Shown: positions 46,498-55,016 of the stretch, piece after piece
How the letters are laid out: each line of letters begins with the position of its first letter
Numbering within the stretch: the first letter of the stretch is position 1
Assembly: GCA_003222675.1 (NCBI GenBank)
Contig: QHWT01000069.1
Coordinates: 1-64,000, forward strand
Direction of reading: 5' to 3'
DNA length: 64,000 bases
Source of the DNA: Acidobacteriota bacterium
Lineage (GTDB): Bacteria > Acidobacteriota > Vicinamibacteria > Vicinamibacterales > 2-12-FULL-66-21
Translations under genes and position numbers: made by a program
The notes under the pieces: generated by a model
The model's database searches: none
What the model was told of the DNA's origin: nothing
Seen by the model: only the letters and a program-made list of their open reading frames with translations

Positions 46498-47283
46498 ATG
46501 GCGAGGAAACCCGCACGCAAGGCGAAAGGGCAGAGAAATACCCCCTCGAAGCGCAAGGCAGGCGCCGGGTCCCGGGCGGCGGCCCGAAGCGGGGCCGGTG
46601 CCCGGAAAACGTCCAGGGCGAAGCGAAATACCGGCCGCAGAACCGCCGGAGCAAAGACCCCGCAGGGAAAGGCTCGTCGGAAGCAAGCGACCAATCCGCC
46701 CAGGCCAGGAAAGCGCAGAGCGGCACGCGGCAAGACGAAAGCCGCACGCTCGCGTGGCGGGACGGGCCGCGAGGAGACGCTCGCCCAGACGCCGGAAACG
46801 GGACGCTCGGTCCGCGGTATTACGAATCCAATGCCGACCCGGCGATCGACAGGCACCGCTGCCGGCGCTGGCGGCACGCGGCGCGCGCCGGGCCTCGAAC
46901 GCGAGCGCAAGCAGCTGCGCGAAATCGAGGAATCGATTCCCGGTCCCCCGTCGAGCCTCAACATGGATCGTCACGGATCCGCGGCGCGGACGGGCCGCGC
47001 GAATCTCCGTCACGCCAAGCACGAACACACCGAGACGAGCCCCGCGATGACCGGCGGCGACGTCGATGCGGATTGGGAAGATGCGTACGCCGTCGGCGAC
47101 GAAGCGCCGGGTGGCGACAATCCGACACCCGATCAAGATGTCGTCGACGACATCGGCCGCGCGCTGGGCGTCGAGTACCAAGACAACGAGGAGTTGAAAG
47201 GGGCCGACAAGATCGCCGACCGCGACAAGAAGCGGTGGGAATTGGATCCGGCGTCAGCCGAGGACTACAAGGACCGGGACTGA
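46498..47283 (+). CDS. DUF6335-type protein with histone H1-like basic N-terminus
   Basis: Protein of 261 residues of two parts. Residues about 1-135 are Lys/Arg/Ala-rich and resemble an H1-like DNA-binding tail (for example RKPARKAKGQRN and SRAKRNTGRR). Residues about 175-261 are acidic and well conserved in style (TGGDVDADWEDAYAVGDEAP ... QDVVDDIGRALGVEYQDNEE), matching the DUF6335 family, whose function is unknown. GAAAGGA precedes the ATG at 46498. The gene is divergent from rpsA. A role in nucleoid or nucleic-acid contact is an inference from the tail only. Confidence 0.75.
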   Translation: MARKPARKAKGQRNTPSKRKAGAGSRAAARSGAGARKTSRAKRNTGRRTAGAKTPQGKARRKQATNPPRPGKRRAARGKTKAARSRGGTGREETLAQTPETGRSVRGITNPMPTRRSTGTAAGAGGTRRAPGLERERKQLREIEESIPGPPSSLNMDRHGSAARTGRANLRHAKHEHTETSPAMTGGDVDADWEDAYAVGDEAPGGDNPTPDQDVVDDIGRALGVEYQDNEELKGADKIADRDKKRWELDPASAEDYKDRD

Positions 47284-47299
47284 GCCTTTCTTGCTTCGC

Positions 47300-47410
47300 T
47301 CGGTGGGGCCCCTTAAGATTCCCCACCTCGCTGCGCGCTCGGGCCGCCGCTTTGCGGCGGTTCCCTCCGGCCCTCGCTTGCGGCCGCAGGCGCTCTTTCG
47401 CATTTTGCAT
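47300..47410. repeat. GC-rich hairpin element shared with the start of rluB
   Basis: Read on the minus strand, the sequence GCGCCTGCGGCC...AGCGAGG...GAACCGCCGCAAAGCGGCGGC...CGAGCG parallels 49317-49440 on the plus strand. It covers the 3' end of cmk and the gap behind it. GCCGCCGCTTTGCGGCGG is a perfect small hairpin. Confidence 0.6.
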
Positions 47411-48062
47411 TCACAATCGTTAGCACGCTCTCGATCACGCTCTCGATGGGAATACCCGTCGTATCGATCACGATCGCATCGCTCGCTACTGCGAGCGGCG
47501 ACGCGGCCCGCGTCGAATCGCTCTTGTCCCGGTCCGCCAGCGCGATCGCGACTTCCGACAACTGCGTCCCTTTCGAGCTCGTATGCGCCGGATCCGCCGC
47601 GCGGCGCCGGGCGCGCTCCTCGGGCGACGCGTCGAGATAGATCTTCACGTCCGCATCGGGAAACACGACAGTCCCGATATCTCGTCCTTCCATCACGATT
47701 CCGCCGTCGGCGCCGTAGACGCGCTGGTGCGCCACGAGCGCGCGCCGCACGGCAGGATGACGAGCCACCGTCGTTGCGGCCGCGTCGATCTCCGGCGTGC
47801 GGATCGCCGCGGACACGTCGTCGCCGTCGATGACTACGCGGCCCTGCGCGAGATCGAACGTGGCGCGCTCGCCGATTGCCGCAATCGCGGCTTCGTCGGC
47901 CAGATCGATCCTGTCCTGGCGGGCCTTCCACGCGACCGCGCGATACATGGCGCCCGTGTCTATGTGCCGGTATCGAAGCCGGGCGGCGACGGCGCGCGCG
48001 ACAGTCCCCTTGCCGGCACCCGACGGGCCGTCGATGGCGACGATTAAGGGCTTCTTGCTCAC
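47313..48062 (-). CDS. cmk: Cytidylate kinase
   Basis: Nucleoside monophosphate kinase of 249 residues converting CMP/dCMP to the diphosphates. The P-loop is GPSGAGKGT (12-20), followed by YRHIDTGAMYRAVAWKA and the GRDIGTVVFPDADVKIYLDA motif with the lid Arg residues ARRR. The start is a GTG at 48062 (MSKKPLIVAIDGPS). The last 30 or so residues (CERAPAAASEGRREPPQSGG ...) are repeat-derived, since the natural stop seems to have been displaced by the GC-rich element. cmk next to rpsA is a common bacterial arrangement; here the DUF6335 gene lies between them. Confidence 0.95.
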   Translation of the reverse strand: MSKKPLIVAIDGPSGAGKGTVARAVAARLRYRHIDTGAMYRAVAWKARQDRIDLADEAAIAAIGERATFDLAQGRVVIDGDDVSAAIRTPEIDAAATTVARHPAVRRALVAHQRVYGADGGIVMEGRDIGTVVFPDADVKIYLDASPEERARRRAADPAHTSSKGTQLSEVAIALADRDKSDSTRAASPLAVASDAIVIDTTGIPIESVIESVLTIVNAKCERAPAAASEGRREPPQSGGPSAQRGGES

Positions 48063-48090
48063 GCTGCTATTATCCCCTGCACACAAAAAA

Positions 48091-49272
48091 ATGGCGGCGG
48101 TCCCCTTTTTTCGTGGCATACGGGCGATTCTGCTCGCGATTGCCGCCGTTCTGCTGGTCGCGGCCGGAGATGTAGCGATGCGCACCTACCGACGAGGGGC
48201 CGCGTTCGTCGTGCAGGCGGCCGGCATAGAAGGCGTTGCCCGCCGCGTGGCGGGCTGGCAGACCGTGCCTGTCAGCCAGACGCTGAACGGATACACGGTG
48301 CCGTGGCATGGCGGGACGCTGAAGGCACACGCCTATCAGCCCTATCGAGTGCTTGGACGCGGAATCATGCTGGTCCCCGGCGTCCACGCCGCGGGGATTG
48401 ACGAGCCGCGGCTCGTGGCCTTCGCGCGCGACCTCGCGTCAATGGGCCACCCGGTGCTGACGGTCGAACTTCCCGATCTGGTGCACTACCAAATCACCCC
48501 GCGCACGACTGACATGATCGAGGACGCAGCCACCTGGATGCTGCGGGGCGCCGAGTACCGCGGCGACGACGGGCGCATCGGCATGATGGGGATCAGTTTC
48601 GGCGGCGGTCTGACGATTGTGGCGGCGGCACGTCCATCGATCAGGGACAAGGTCGCGTTCGCGATGTCGTTCGGCGGGCATGGCGATCTGCCGCGGACGC
48701 TCAGATATCTGTGCACGGGCATCCAGCCGGATGGCGCAGCGCGGCCGCCGCACGACTACGGCCTGGCGATCGTGCTGCTCGGCGCCGCCGATAACGTCGT
48801 GCCGCGCCAGCAGGTCCAGCCGCTGCGCGACGCGATCCTGTCGTTCCTCGAAGCCTCGCGGCTGGACATGGTGGACAAGCCGAGGGCCGCGGCGGAGTTC
48901 GCGCGCGCGAAGTCGCTCGAAGCGACGCTCGCCGAGCCGTCACGGACGTATATGGGTTACGTGAACGCGCGCGACGTGAAACGGCTCGGACCGATTCTGC
49001 TGCCGCACATGGCGGCACTTGGCGGCGATCCCGCGCTCTCCCCGTCACGTTCCGCCGCGCCCGCGTGCCCCGTTTACCTGCTGCACGGCACCGACGACAA
49101 CGTCGTCCCCGCGATCGAATCGGTGCTGCTCGCAAAGGATTTGCGCGCGCGCGGCGTGACCGTCCATCAGCTCGCAACGCCCCTCATCACACACGCGGAA
49201 GTCGACCGCAGTTCCACCGCCAGTGCCATCTGGCGCCTGATAGACTTCTGGTCGGATCTGCTGGATGAGTAG
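48091..49272 (+). CDS. Membrane-anchored alpha/beta hydrolase
   Basis: Protein of 393 residues with an N-terminal hydrophobic anchor (about 8-27) and an alpha/beta-hydrolase domain. The nucleophile elbow is MGISFGGG with Ser169; the catalytic Asp is probably in LLHGTDDNVVP near residue 335, and the His in PLITHAEV near 370. VPGVHAAGIDEPR holds the oxyanion loop. The substrate is unknown, probably an ester or lipid. The gene is divergent from cmk (28-base gap) and overlaps a possible rluB start. ATG 48091 is chosen; 48178 would lose the anchor. Confidence 0.82.
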   Translation: MAAVPFFRGIRAILLAIAAVLLVAAGDVAMRTYRRGAAFVVQAAGIEGVARRVAGWQTVPVSQTLNGYTVPWHGGTLKAHAYQPYRVLGRGIMLVPGVHAAGIDEPRLVAFARDLASMGHPVLTVELPDLVHYQITPRTTDMIEDAATWMLRGAEYRGDDGRIGMMGISFGGGLTIVAAARPSIRDKVAFAMSFGGHGDLPRTLRYLCTGIQPDGAARPPHDYGLAIVLLGAADNVVPRQQVQPLRDAILSFLEASRLDMVDKPRAAAEFARAKSLEATLAEPSRTYMGYVNARDVKRLGPILLPHMAALGGDPALSPSRSAAPACPVYLLHGTDDNVVPAIESVLLAKDLRARGVTVHQLATPLITHAEVDRSSTASAIWRLIDFWSDLLDE

Positions 49273-49432
49273 ACAGAAGTCAGGAGACAGGAGGCAGGAG
49301 GCAGAACACAGAATGCGCCTGCGGCCCGAGCGAGGCGGCGGAGCGAACCGGCGCGAAGCGCCGGCGCCGAGCGAGCGCGAGCGAGAGCCTTCAGCTGCCG
49401 CGTCGGGGGTGGGGCCCCGACGCGATTCGAAA
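49273..49432. repeat. Direct repeat GGAGACAGGAGGCAG and GC-rich element before rluB
   Basis: After the hydrolase stop come degenerate copies of AGTCAGGAGACAGGAGGCAG, then a GC-rich element similar to 47300-47410. Both are open in the rluB frame, so they could be translated as an Arg/Glu-rich N-terminal extension from 49265 or 49313. Confidence 0.55.
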
Positions 49433-50215
49433 ATGCCGGGCCCCGCGAGCATTGAGAAGAGCAGACAGCCCGCAGAGCACGGACCTGAACGTCTTCAAAA
49501 GATCCTCTCCGCCGCCGGCGTCGCCTCCCGACGACTCTCAGAAGAACTGATCACCCAGGGGCGGGTATCGGTGAACGGCACGGTCGTCACCGAGCTCGGG
49601 ACGAAAGCGGACCCCGCGCGCGACGAGATCAAAGTGGACGGCAGGCGCATCCGCGTCGAGCAGCGCCGCGTTTACATCCTCCTCAACAAGCCCCGCGGCT
49701 ACGTGACGACGCGCAGCGATCCCGAGGGACGGCCGACCGTCATGGACCTGGTGACGCGCGTGCGCGAGTACGTCTACCCCGTGGGCCGGCTGGATTACGA
49801 CTCGGAGGGGTTGCTGCTGCTGACCAACGACGGCGAGCTCGCGTCCCGCCTCACGCATCCGCGCCACGAGGTGGAACGCATCTACGAGGCGCGCGTCAAG
49901 GGCCTGCCCGACGCTCACGAGCTCGACCGGCTCGCACGCGGCCTCGTCATCGAAGGACGCCGCACGTCGCGCGCGCGCGTCACCGTTGTGCAGATGCGCG
50001 AGACACCAGGTGGTTCGCAAGCGATTATCGAGATCGCGATTCATGAAGGGCGTCAGCGTCAGGTGCGGAAAATGTTCGACGCCATCGGCCACCCCGTCGT
50101 CCGCTTGCGTCGCGTCGCGATCGGACCGATCACAGACGACGAGATGCCGCCGGGACACTACCGTGAACTGACGCCGCGAGAACTCTCAGCGCTGAGAAAA
50201 GCGGCAGGACTCTGA
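49433..50215 (+). CDS. Ribosomal large-subunit pseudouridine synthase, RluB/RsuA family
   Basis: Enzyme of 260 residues (from ATG 49433) that turns uridine into pseudouridine in rRNA. The N-terminal S4 domain (ERLQKILSAAGVASRRLSEE) is followed by the catalytic domain with the Asp in PVGRLDYDSEGLLLLTNDG and the IHEGRQRQVRKM motif. RluB (U2605) is the best guess by the combination of S4 and motif; RluE or RsuA types cannot be excluded. The frame is open to 49265, but that part is repeat sequence, so the start is uncertain. The stop is 1-2 bases before the REP pair at 50216. In many bacteria rluB is next to scpA/scpB, as here, though these are on the opposite strand. Confidence 0.9.
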   Translation: MPGPASIEKSRQPAEHGPERLQKILSAAGVASRRLSEELITQGRVSVNGTVVTELGTKADPARDEIKVDGRRIRVEQRRVYILLNKPRGYVTTRSDPEGRPTVMDLVTRVREYVYPVGRLDYDSEGLLLLTNDGELASRLTHPRHEVERIYEARVKGLPDAHELDRLARGLVIEGRRTSRARVTVVQMRETPGGSQAIIEIAIHEGRQRQVRKMFDAIGHPVVRLRRVAIGPITDDEMPPGHYRELTPRELSALRKAAGL

Positions 50216-50288
50216 CTTCCACCTGAAGGTGGAAGCCACATGGTTCTTCCAAAAGAAAGTCTCGTGGCTTCCGCCTTCAGGCGGAAGT
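50216..50288. repeat. REP pair in inverted orientation (REPIN-like)
   Basis: CTTCCACCTGAAGGTGGAAG (50217-50236) and CTTCCGCCTTCAGGCGGAAG (50268-50287) are two 20-base hairpins with four-base loops, in opposite orientation, each flanked inside by GCCAC/GTGGC. The spacer is about 20 bases. It lies between the convergent rluB and scpB stops. Confidence 0.88.
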
Positions 50289-50951
50289 TCAGTGCACCGT
50301 CTCCCCATCCTCCGCCATCCCTTCCGCTCGCTCGGGTTCCTCCGCAGCCGCCTGCTCTTCTGTGGCCTCGAACGGCAACGGCGACGTCGTAATGGTGGGC
50401 TCCGACAGCGCCCCGGGCAGCTCGAAGCCGAGCGCGTCGGACAGCTCGTCGACTTTTGGGAGATCGCTGATGTCGTTCAGACCGAAGCGCTCGAGGAACT
50501 CACGCGTCGTGCCATACATGAATGGACGGCCAACCACCTGCTTGCGGCCGACCGTCTTCACCAGCTTGCGTTCGATGAGCGTCGACAGCACGCCCGTGCT
50601 GCTGCTGACCCCGCGGATCTCGGCAATCTCCAGCGCCGTCACCGGCTGCTTATAGGCGATCACCGCGAGCGTTTCGAGTGACTGCACGGAGAGCTTCTGG
50701 GTAGTGCGCTCGTGGAACAGCTGGCGCACCCATTCGTGCAGCTCCGGCTTCGTCGTGATTTGGTAGCCGCCGGCGACTTCGACGAGCTGCAGGCCGCCCG
50801 GACGCTCGTAGTCCGCGCGCACGGCTGCGAGCGCCGTGTCGACATCTTCCTTCGGCTCGCTGTCGAGCAGCTTGTACAACTGCTTCAGCGTGACGGGCTC
50901 CGGAGACGCGAAGATCAACGCCTCGATAATCGGTTTCAGATGGTCGGACAC
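50289..50951 (-). CDS. scpB: Segregation and condensation protein B
   Basis: Partner of the SMC-ScpA condensin complex, 220 residues, two winged-helix domains. The N-terminal part has KPIIEALIFASPEPVTLKQL; the second includes VSSSTGVLSTLIERKLVKTV and PFMYGTTREFLERFGLNDIS, which are signatures. A Glu/Ala-rich tail of about 35 residues ends the protein. The start is GTG 50951, two bases after the scpA stop (50953-50955), so the two are co-translated; the open frame upstream lies over scpA. It would act in chromosome segregation. Confidence 0.94.
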   Translation of the reverse strand: MSDHLKPIIEALIFASPEPVTLKQLYKLLDSEPKEDVDTALAAVRADYERPGGLQLVEVAGGYQITTKPELHEWVRQLFHERTTQKLSVQSLETLAVIAYKQPVTALEIAEIRGVSSSTGVLSTLIERKLVKTVGRKQVVGRPFMYGTTREFLERFGLNDISDLPKVDELSDALGFELPGALSEPTITTSPLPFEATEEQAAAEEPERAEGMAEDGETVH

Positions 50952-50952
50952 C

Positions 50953-51807
50953 TTATTCGCCCTCTTTCTTTGCGGCGTCTGCCACGTGTTGCGCGTGCTC
51001 TGCCACGTGTTGCGCGTGTACTTCTTCCGGATCGTGCAGCGGCCGCGGCGCATCCGCCGGGCGCTGGCGCTTGTAAACACGGATCGGGCCGACGACCCCG
51101 CTCTGAAACACGCGAATCAGCTTCAACCGGATCATCTCGAGCAGCGCGAGGAAGGTGACGACGAGGCCGGCGCGCGTCTGCACGTCCTCGAAGAGATCCT
51201 CGAAGCCGCACGCCTCCGTCTCCGACAGGCGGGAGAGCAGCTGCTCGATTCGATCCTCGATCCGAATCTGCTCCGCGGGAAGATAAACCTTCGGCCGCGC
51301 CTTCGAGCGCTCGACGACGGCGCGGAAAGCGGTGATCAGGCTGAAGAGATCGACCTCGACTTCCGGCTCCGGCGCTTCGCCGGCGATCTCGAGCACCGGG
51401 CCATCCGCGCGCGTCCACTGGGCGCTGCGCAGCGTCTCGCGCTCGTGCAGCAGTTCAGCGGCCGCCTTGAACTTCTGATGTTCGAGCAGCCGGCGGATGA
51501 GCGCTTCGCGCGGATCCTCTTCCGGATCCTCCTGCGTCGGGTCTGGCCGCGGCAGCAGCATGCGCGACTTGATGTGAATCAGCGTCGCGGCCATGACGAG
51601 GAATTCCCCCGCGACATCCAGGTTCATCTCCTGCATCAGGTCGATGTACTCGACGTATTGCGACGTGATCAGCGCGATCGGGATGTCGTAGATATTGAGC
51701 TCGTGCTTCTTGATCAGGTGCAGCAGCAGATCGAGGGGGCCCTCGAAGTTCTGCAGGCGGACCGGGTACGCCTCGAGGATCGATTCGAATTCCTGTTGAT
51801 GTTCCAT
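50953..51807 (-). CDS. scpA: Segregation and condensation protein A
   Basis: Kleisin subunit of the bacterial condensin, 284 residues. It starts MEHQQEFESILEAY and has the kleisin signature RLQNFEGPLDLLLHLIKKHE (about 17-36). A winged-helix C-terminal domain lies at about 180-250 (VTFLALLEMIRLKLIRVFQ). The extreme C-terminus carries two copies of a 7-residue unit (EHAQHVA) from a 21-base tandem repeat at 50980-51021. It is upstream of scpB on the same strand. Confidence 0.95.
   Translation of the reverse strand: MEHQQEFESILEAYPVRLQNFEGPLDLLLHLIKKHELNIYDIPIALITSQYVEYIDLMQEMNLDVAGEFLVMAATLIHIKSRMLLPRPDPTQEDPEEDPREALIRRLLEHQKFKAAAELLHERETLRSAQWTRADGPVLEIAGEAPEPEVEVDLFSLITAFRAVVERSKARPKVYLPAEQIRIEDRIEQLLSRLSETEACGFEDLFEDVQTRAGLVVTFLALLEMIRLKLIRVFQSGVVGPIRVYKRQRPADAPRPLHDPEEVHAQHVAEHAQHVADAAKKEGE
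50980..51021. repeat. Two-copy 21-base tandem repeat in scpA
   Basis: TGCCACGTGTTGCGCGTGCT and TGCCACGTGTTGCGCGTGTA are contiguous 21-base units in frame; they encode the doubled EHAQHVA segment at the end of ScpA. Confidence 0.85.
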
Positions 51808-51834
51808 AGTGATTGCCGGATCGAAAGACCCGGC

Positions 51835-52781
51835 CTACCTGTAACTGAGGTTGACCGCGTGCCGCACCCGTTCCATGGTTTCCTCGGCGATCCCGCGCGC
51901 CTTGCGCGAGCCCTCGACGAGAATCTCTTTCAGCACGGACGGCTTGGAGATCAACTGCGCCCGGCGCGCGCGCATCGGATCGAGATGCGCGTTCAGCGCC
52001 TTCGCCAGCTTCGTCTTCACCTCGACGTCTCCGACTTTTCCGGCACGATAGCGCGACTTGAGATCATCGACCTCCGCCGTGTCCGGGTTGAACGCGTCGT
52101 GGTACATGAACACGGGGTTACCTTCGACGGTGCCGGGCACGTCTGCCCGCACCCGCTTCGGATCGGTGTACATCTGCTTCACCTTCTTCACGACGGTATC
52201 CGCATCATCCGACAGATCGATGGTATTTCCATAGCTCTTGCTCATTTTCCGGTTATCGAGCCCGGGCAGACGCGGAAAAGTCGTCAGCAGCGGCTGCGGT
52301 TCGACGAACAGCTCGCCATAGAAGTTGTGGAACCGTCGCACGATCTCACGGCTCAACTCGAGGTGCGGCACCTGGTCCTCACCGACCGGCACATAGTGCG
52401 CGTCATAAATAATGACGTCCGCAGTCTGGAGCAATGGATAGCCGAGGAACCCGAGCGTCGACAGGTCCTTGTCGGTGATCTGCTCCATCTGTTCCTTGTA
52501 GGTCGGCACGCGCTCGAGCCAGGGAATCGGGATCGTCATCGACAGGAGCAGGAACAGCTCCGCGTGTTCCGGGCCGCAATCCAGTCGGCCACCATATCGT
52601 AGGCGCTCTCGACGATCCCGGACGTATCGGCGTAGTCACTGGTCAACGCATGCCAGTCGGCGACGAAATACAAGCAGTCGTACGTGTCCTGCAGCGGCGT
52701 CCAATTGTTCAACGCGCCGACGAGATGGCCAAGATGCAGCTTGCCGGTCGGCCGCATGCCGGAGACGACGCGCGGTTTCAC
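51835..52781 (-). pseudogene. trpS: Tryptophanyl-tRNA synthetase split by an internal frameshift
   Basis: Class I synthetase. The N-terminal piece starts at GTG 52781 (overlapping the site-2 protease stop) with the TGKLHLGHLVG motif and reads ADWHALTSDYADTSGIVESA ... DWIAA. It then leaves the frame at about 52570. The rest, EHAELFLLLSMTIPIPWLERV..., continues in another frame to 51835 and keeps NRKMSKSYGNTIDLS and the C-terminal helix. Compared with family members about 16 residues (GIDPE ... QSLVP) are missing at the junction, a loss of about 46 bases. The protein would otherwise be normal, about 330 residues. Since charging of tRNA-Trp is essential, either another trpS exists or the junction is an assembly error. 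Confidence 0.88.
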
Positions 52782-53461
52782 GGAAGCAGGATCCTCATCA
52801 CGGCTCTCGTGGGCGGCACGACAATCGCTGACGCCAGGCCTGTAAACATCATCGCGTAGAGCACGAGAAACCCGTATTGGCGCAGCTGCGAGTAGCGCGT
52901 GGCGACACGTGGCGGCAACAGCCCCAGGAGCACGTTCCCACCATCCAGCGGCGGCACTGGAATAAGGTTGAAGAACGCGAGCAGCAGATTGATCTGAATG
53001 GCGAGAAACAGAACGTCCAACGGCATCGCCCACGGCGCCGAGACTGCCCCACCAACCATCACGATCCGGAGCAGTGCCGCGGCGACAACGGCCTGCAGCA
53101 GGTTGCTGATCGGTCCCGCGGCGGCGACCAGCATGAAATCACGTCTCGGGTGACCGAGATTGCGGGCGTTCACCGGCACCGGCTTCGCCCACCCGATCAA
53201 CGGCAGATGGCTGACGGCGGCAATCAGCGGCAGCAGCACCGTGCCGATCGGATCAATGTGCGCGAGCGGATTCAGCGACACGCGCCCGAGCGCGCGTGCC
53301 GTCCGGTCACCCAGACGATCGGCGGTCCACGCGTGTGCCGCTTCGTGGATCGTCAGCGAGATCAGGAGCACGCCGAATCCGACGGCGATGCTCAATAGAT
53401 CGATATCGTGCAAGGAACGCGTGGTGAAATGCCGATGCTGAACTGCAGAAAAGGCGGCCAC
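52778..53461 (-). CDS. Site-2 protease family zinc metalloprotease
   Basis: Intramembrane protease of 227 residues (from GTG 53461; a TTG at 53413 would remove 16 residues). The zinc motif is HEAAH (39-43) within the first helix, and the third zinc ligand is in PVPPLDGGNVLLGLLP (about 166-181). It has about five membrane segments and no PDZ domain, as in the short RseP/S2P-like family. The stop overlaps the trpS start (GTGA, 52778-52781). The substrate is unknown. Confidence 0.9.
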   Translation of the reverse strand: MAAFSAVQHRHFTTRSLHDIDLLSIAVGFGVLLISLTIHEAAHAWTADRLGDRTARALGRVSLNPLAHIDPIGTVLLPLIAAVSHLPLIGWAKPVPVNARNLGHPRRDFMLVAAAGPISNLLQAVVAAALLRIVMVGGAVSAPWAMPLDVLFLAIQINLLLAFFNLIPVPPLDGGNVLLGLLPPRVATRYSQLRQYGFLVLYAMMFTGLASAIVVPPTRAVMRILLP

Positions 53462-53774
53462 CGCTGGCCGCCAGGACGCTTAAGAGTATGCGAAAGCCGC
53501 GTGTTTATCAAGCATTCGTCCACGCCGAGCAGCGAATTGCCTCAGCAGGTCTCTGCGAATTTGGGACGGCGCAGACCGTCGCCGATGCATCGAGCGGTCG
53601 CCATGACACTCCTCGAGGCGCCGCTTGCTGGCGTTCGGCCCCTCGATGCCGCGCGTTCCTCCGGTAGGTTCGAATAACAAAGTGTACTCGGGCAGGACGG
53701 AAACGTGTATAAGAAGGGTTCGACGACGGAGGCGCGCCGTGAAAATAGACGCGCCTCACCGTCGATGATGCGCT
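53462..53774. other. Non-coding gap upstream of the surface-antigen cluster
   Basis: About 310 bases between divergent genes with no plausible coding frame and no clear tandem repeat. ATAAC followed by GTGTATAAGAAGG at about 53704-53717 might hold a -10-like TATAAG, but no -35 is convincing. Confidence 0.5.
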
Positions 53775-55007
53775 ATGGCTTCCAACACTCGACCGAGCGT
53801 ACGAAAGTGTTCGCTCCTTGCGGCCGCGGCGATTGCCGCTGCGATCGCGCGTCCGTCCGCTGCGCAGGAACCGACGCCCGATACGAGGACTGCGCTCATC
53901 GCGCAGCGCCAGGCAGAGAAGGCGCCGACGCTGCATCCCTACGAGCCCAGTCGCGTCGAGGCGACCGTCGATCGTCTCGAGGACATGTTCGTCAACGGCA
54001 CGGTGCACTGGCATCCGTTCTTCGAGAACGCGTACGCGGGCGGCGGATTCACGCTCGGCGCGGGCTACATGGCGCACCTGAGCGCGTACAACACCCTGGA
54101 TTTGCGCGGCAGCATCACGATCTCAGGCTACAAGCGGATCGAAGCGGCATTCACGGCGCCGCGGATATTCGAGCGCCGCGGCGTGCTGTCGGTCGTCGGC
54201 GGCTGGCGCGAGGCAACCGCAGTCGGGTTCTACGGATTCGGGACGGCTGGCACATCGTCACACGATCGCGTCAACTACGGGTTCAAGCAACCGTACGCGT
54301 CCGGGATGGTTGACGTCTATCCGACGCGACAGTTGCTCTTGATCGGCGGCGGCCTCGAACTGTCGCAGTGGGACCAGGAATCGGGCAGCGGCACCGCTCC
54401 ATCCATTGAGACCCGCTACACGCCGTCGACCCTCGTCGGCCTGGGCGCGAAGCCAACGTATCTGCACTCGCAGGCGCGCGTGGGACTCGATTGGCGCACG
54501 TCGCCCGGATATTCGCGGCGTGGCGGCTTCTACTCCATTACCTTCCACGATTTTCATGACCGGGATCACCGCTACGGATTCGACCAGATCGATTACGACG
54601 CCATCCAGCATCTGCCGCTCCTCCGCGAGACGTGGGTGCTGGCCCTGCACGGCCGCGTCGAATCGTCGATGGACAAGAACGGTGAAGATATTCCCTTCTT
54701 CATGCTGCCCGCGCTCGGCGGCGGCTCGACGCTCCGCGGTTTCGCCAGCTGGCGGTTTCGCGATCGCCACAGCCTGCTGATGCAGGCGGAGTGGCGCGTG
54801 ATGACCAACCGCTTCATGGACATGGCGCTCTTCTACGACACGGGAAAGGTCGCGAGCCGGAGCAGCAACCTGGACTTCGACGGCCTGAAGAGCGACTACG
54901 GGATCGGCTTCCGCCTGCACGGGCCGATGGTCACGCCGGTTCGCATCGAGCTGGCGAAGAGCAACGAGGGATTCGCGATCGTCTTCTCCTCGAAGGCGCC
55001 TTTCTGA
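53775..55007 (+). CDS. Outer-membrane beta-barrel, bacterial surface antigen (D15/BamA C-terminal) type
   Basis: Exported protein of 410 residues. A signal peptide covers about 1-30 (ends ARPSAA). The rest (about 75-410) is a barrel of alternating hydrophobic strands with the BamA-like signature ALGGGSTLRGFASWRFRDRH around 315-334, and ends in a phenylalanine (SSKAPF) as outer-membrane barrels do. There are no POTRA domains, so it is not a BamA itself. It may be a pore or export channel for partners. It is the first gene of a three-gene cluster followed, 9 bases later, by the gene at 55017. Confidence 0.85.
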   Translation: MASNTRPSVRKCSLLAAAAIAAAIARPSAAQEPTPDTRTALIAQRQAEKAPTLHPYEPSRVEATVDRLEDMFVNGTVHWHPFFENAYAGGGFTLGAGYMAHLSAYNTLDLRGSITISGYKRIEAAFTAPRIFERRGVLSVVGGWREATAVGFYGFGTAGTSSHDRVNYGFKQPYASGMVDVYPTRQLLLIGGGLELSQWDQESGSGTAPSIETRYTPSTLVGLGAKPTYLHSQARVGLDWRTSPGYSRRGGFYSITFHDFHDRDHRYGFDQIDYDAIQHLPLLRETWVLALHGRVESSMDKNGEDIPFFMLPALGGGSTLRGFASWRFRDRHSLLMQAEWRVMTNRFMDMALFYDTGKVASRSSNLDFDGLKSDYGIGFRLHGPMVTPVRIELAKSNEGFAIVFSSKAPF

Positions 55008-55016
55008 GGCCGACCG

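Noticed and set aside
49265-49432. Extended N-terminus of the RluB-like protein
   Set aside because: This segment is repeat-derived sequence with no S4 or catalytic motif; S4 homology begins after 49433. It remains possible that it is translated.
53508-54077. Minus-strand open frame of 189 codons in the gap before the barrel cluster
   Set aside because: It overlaps the start of the barrel gene on the other strand, is Arg/Ser-rich and has no start context.
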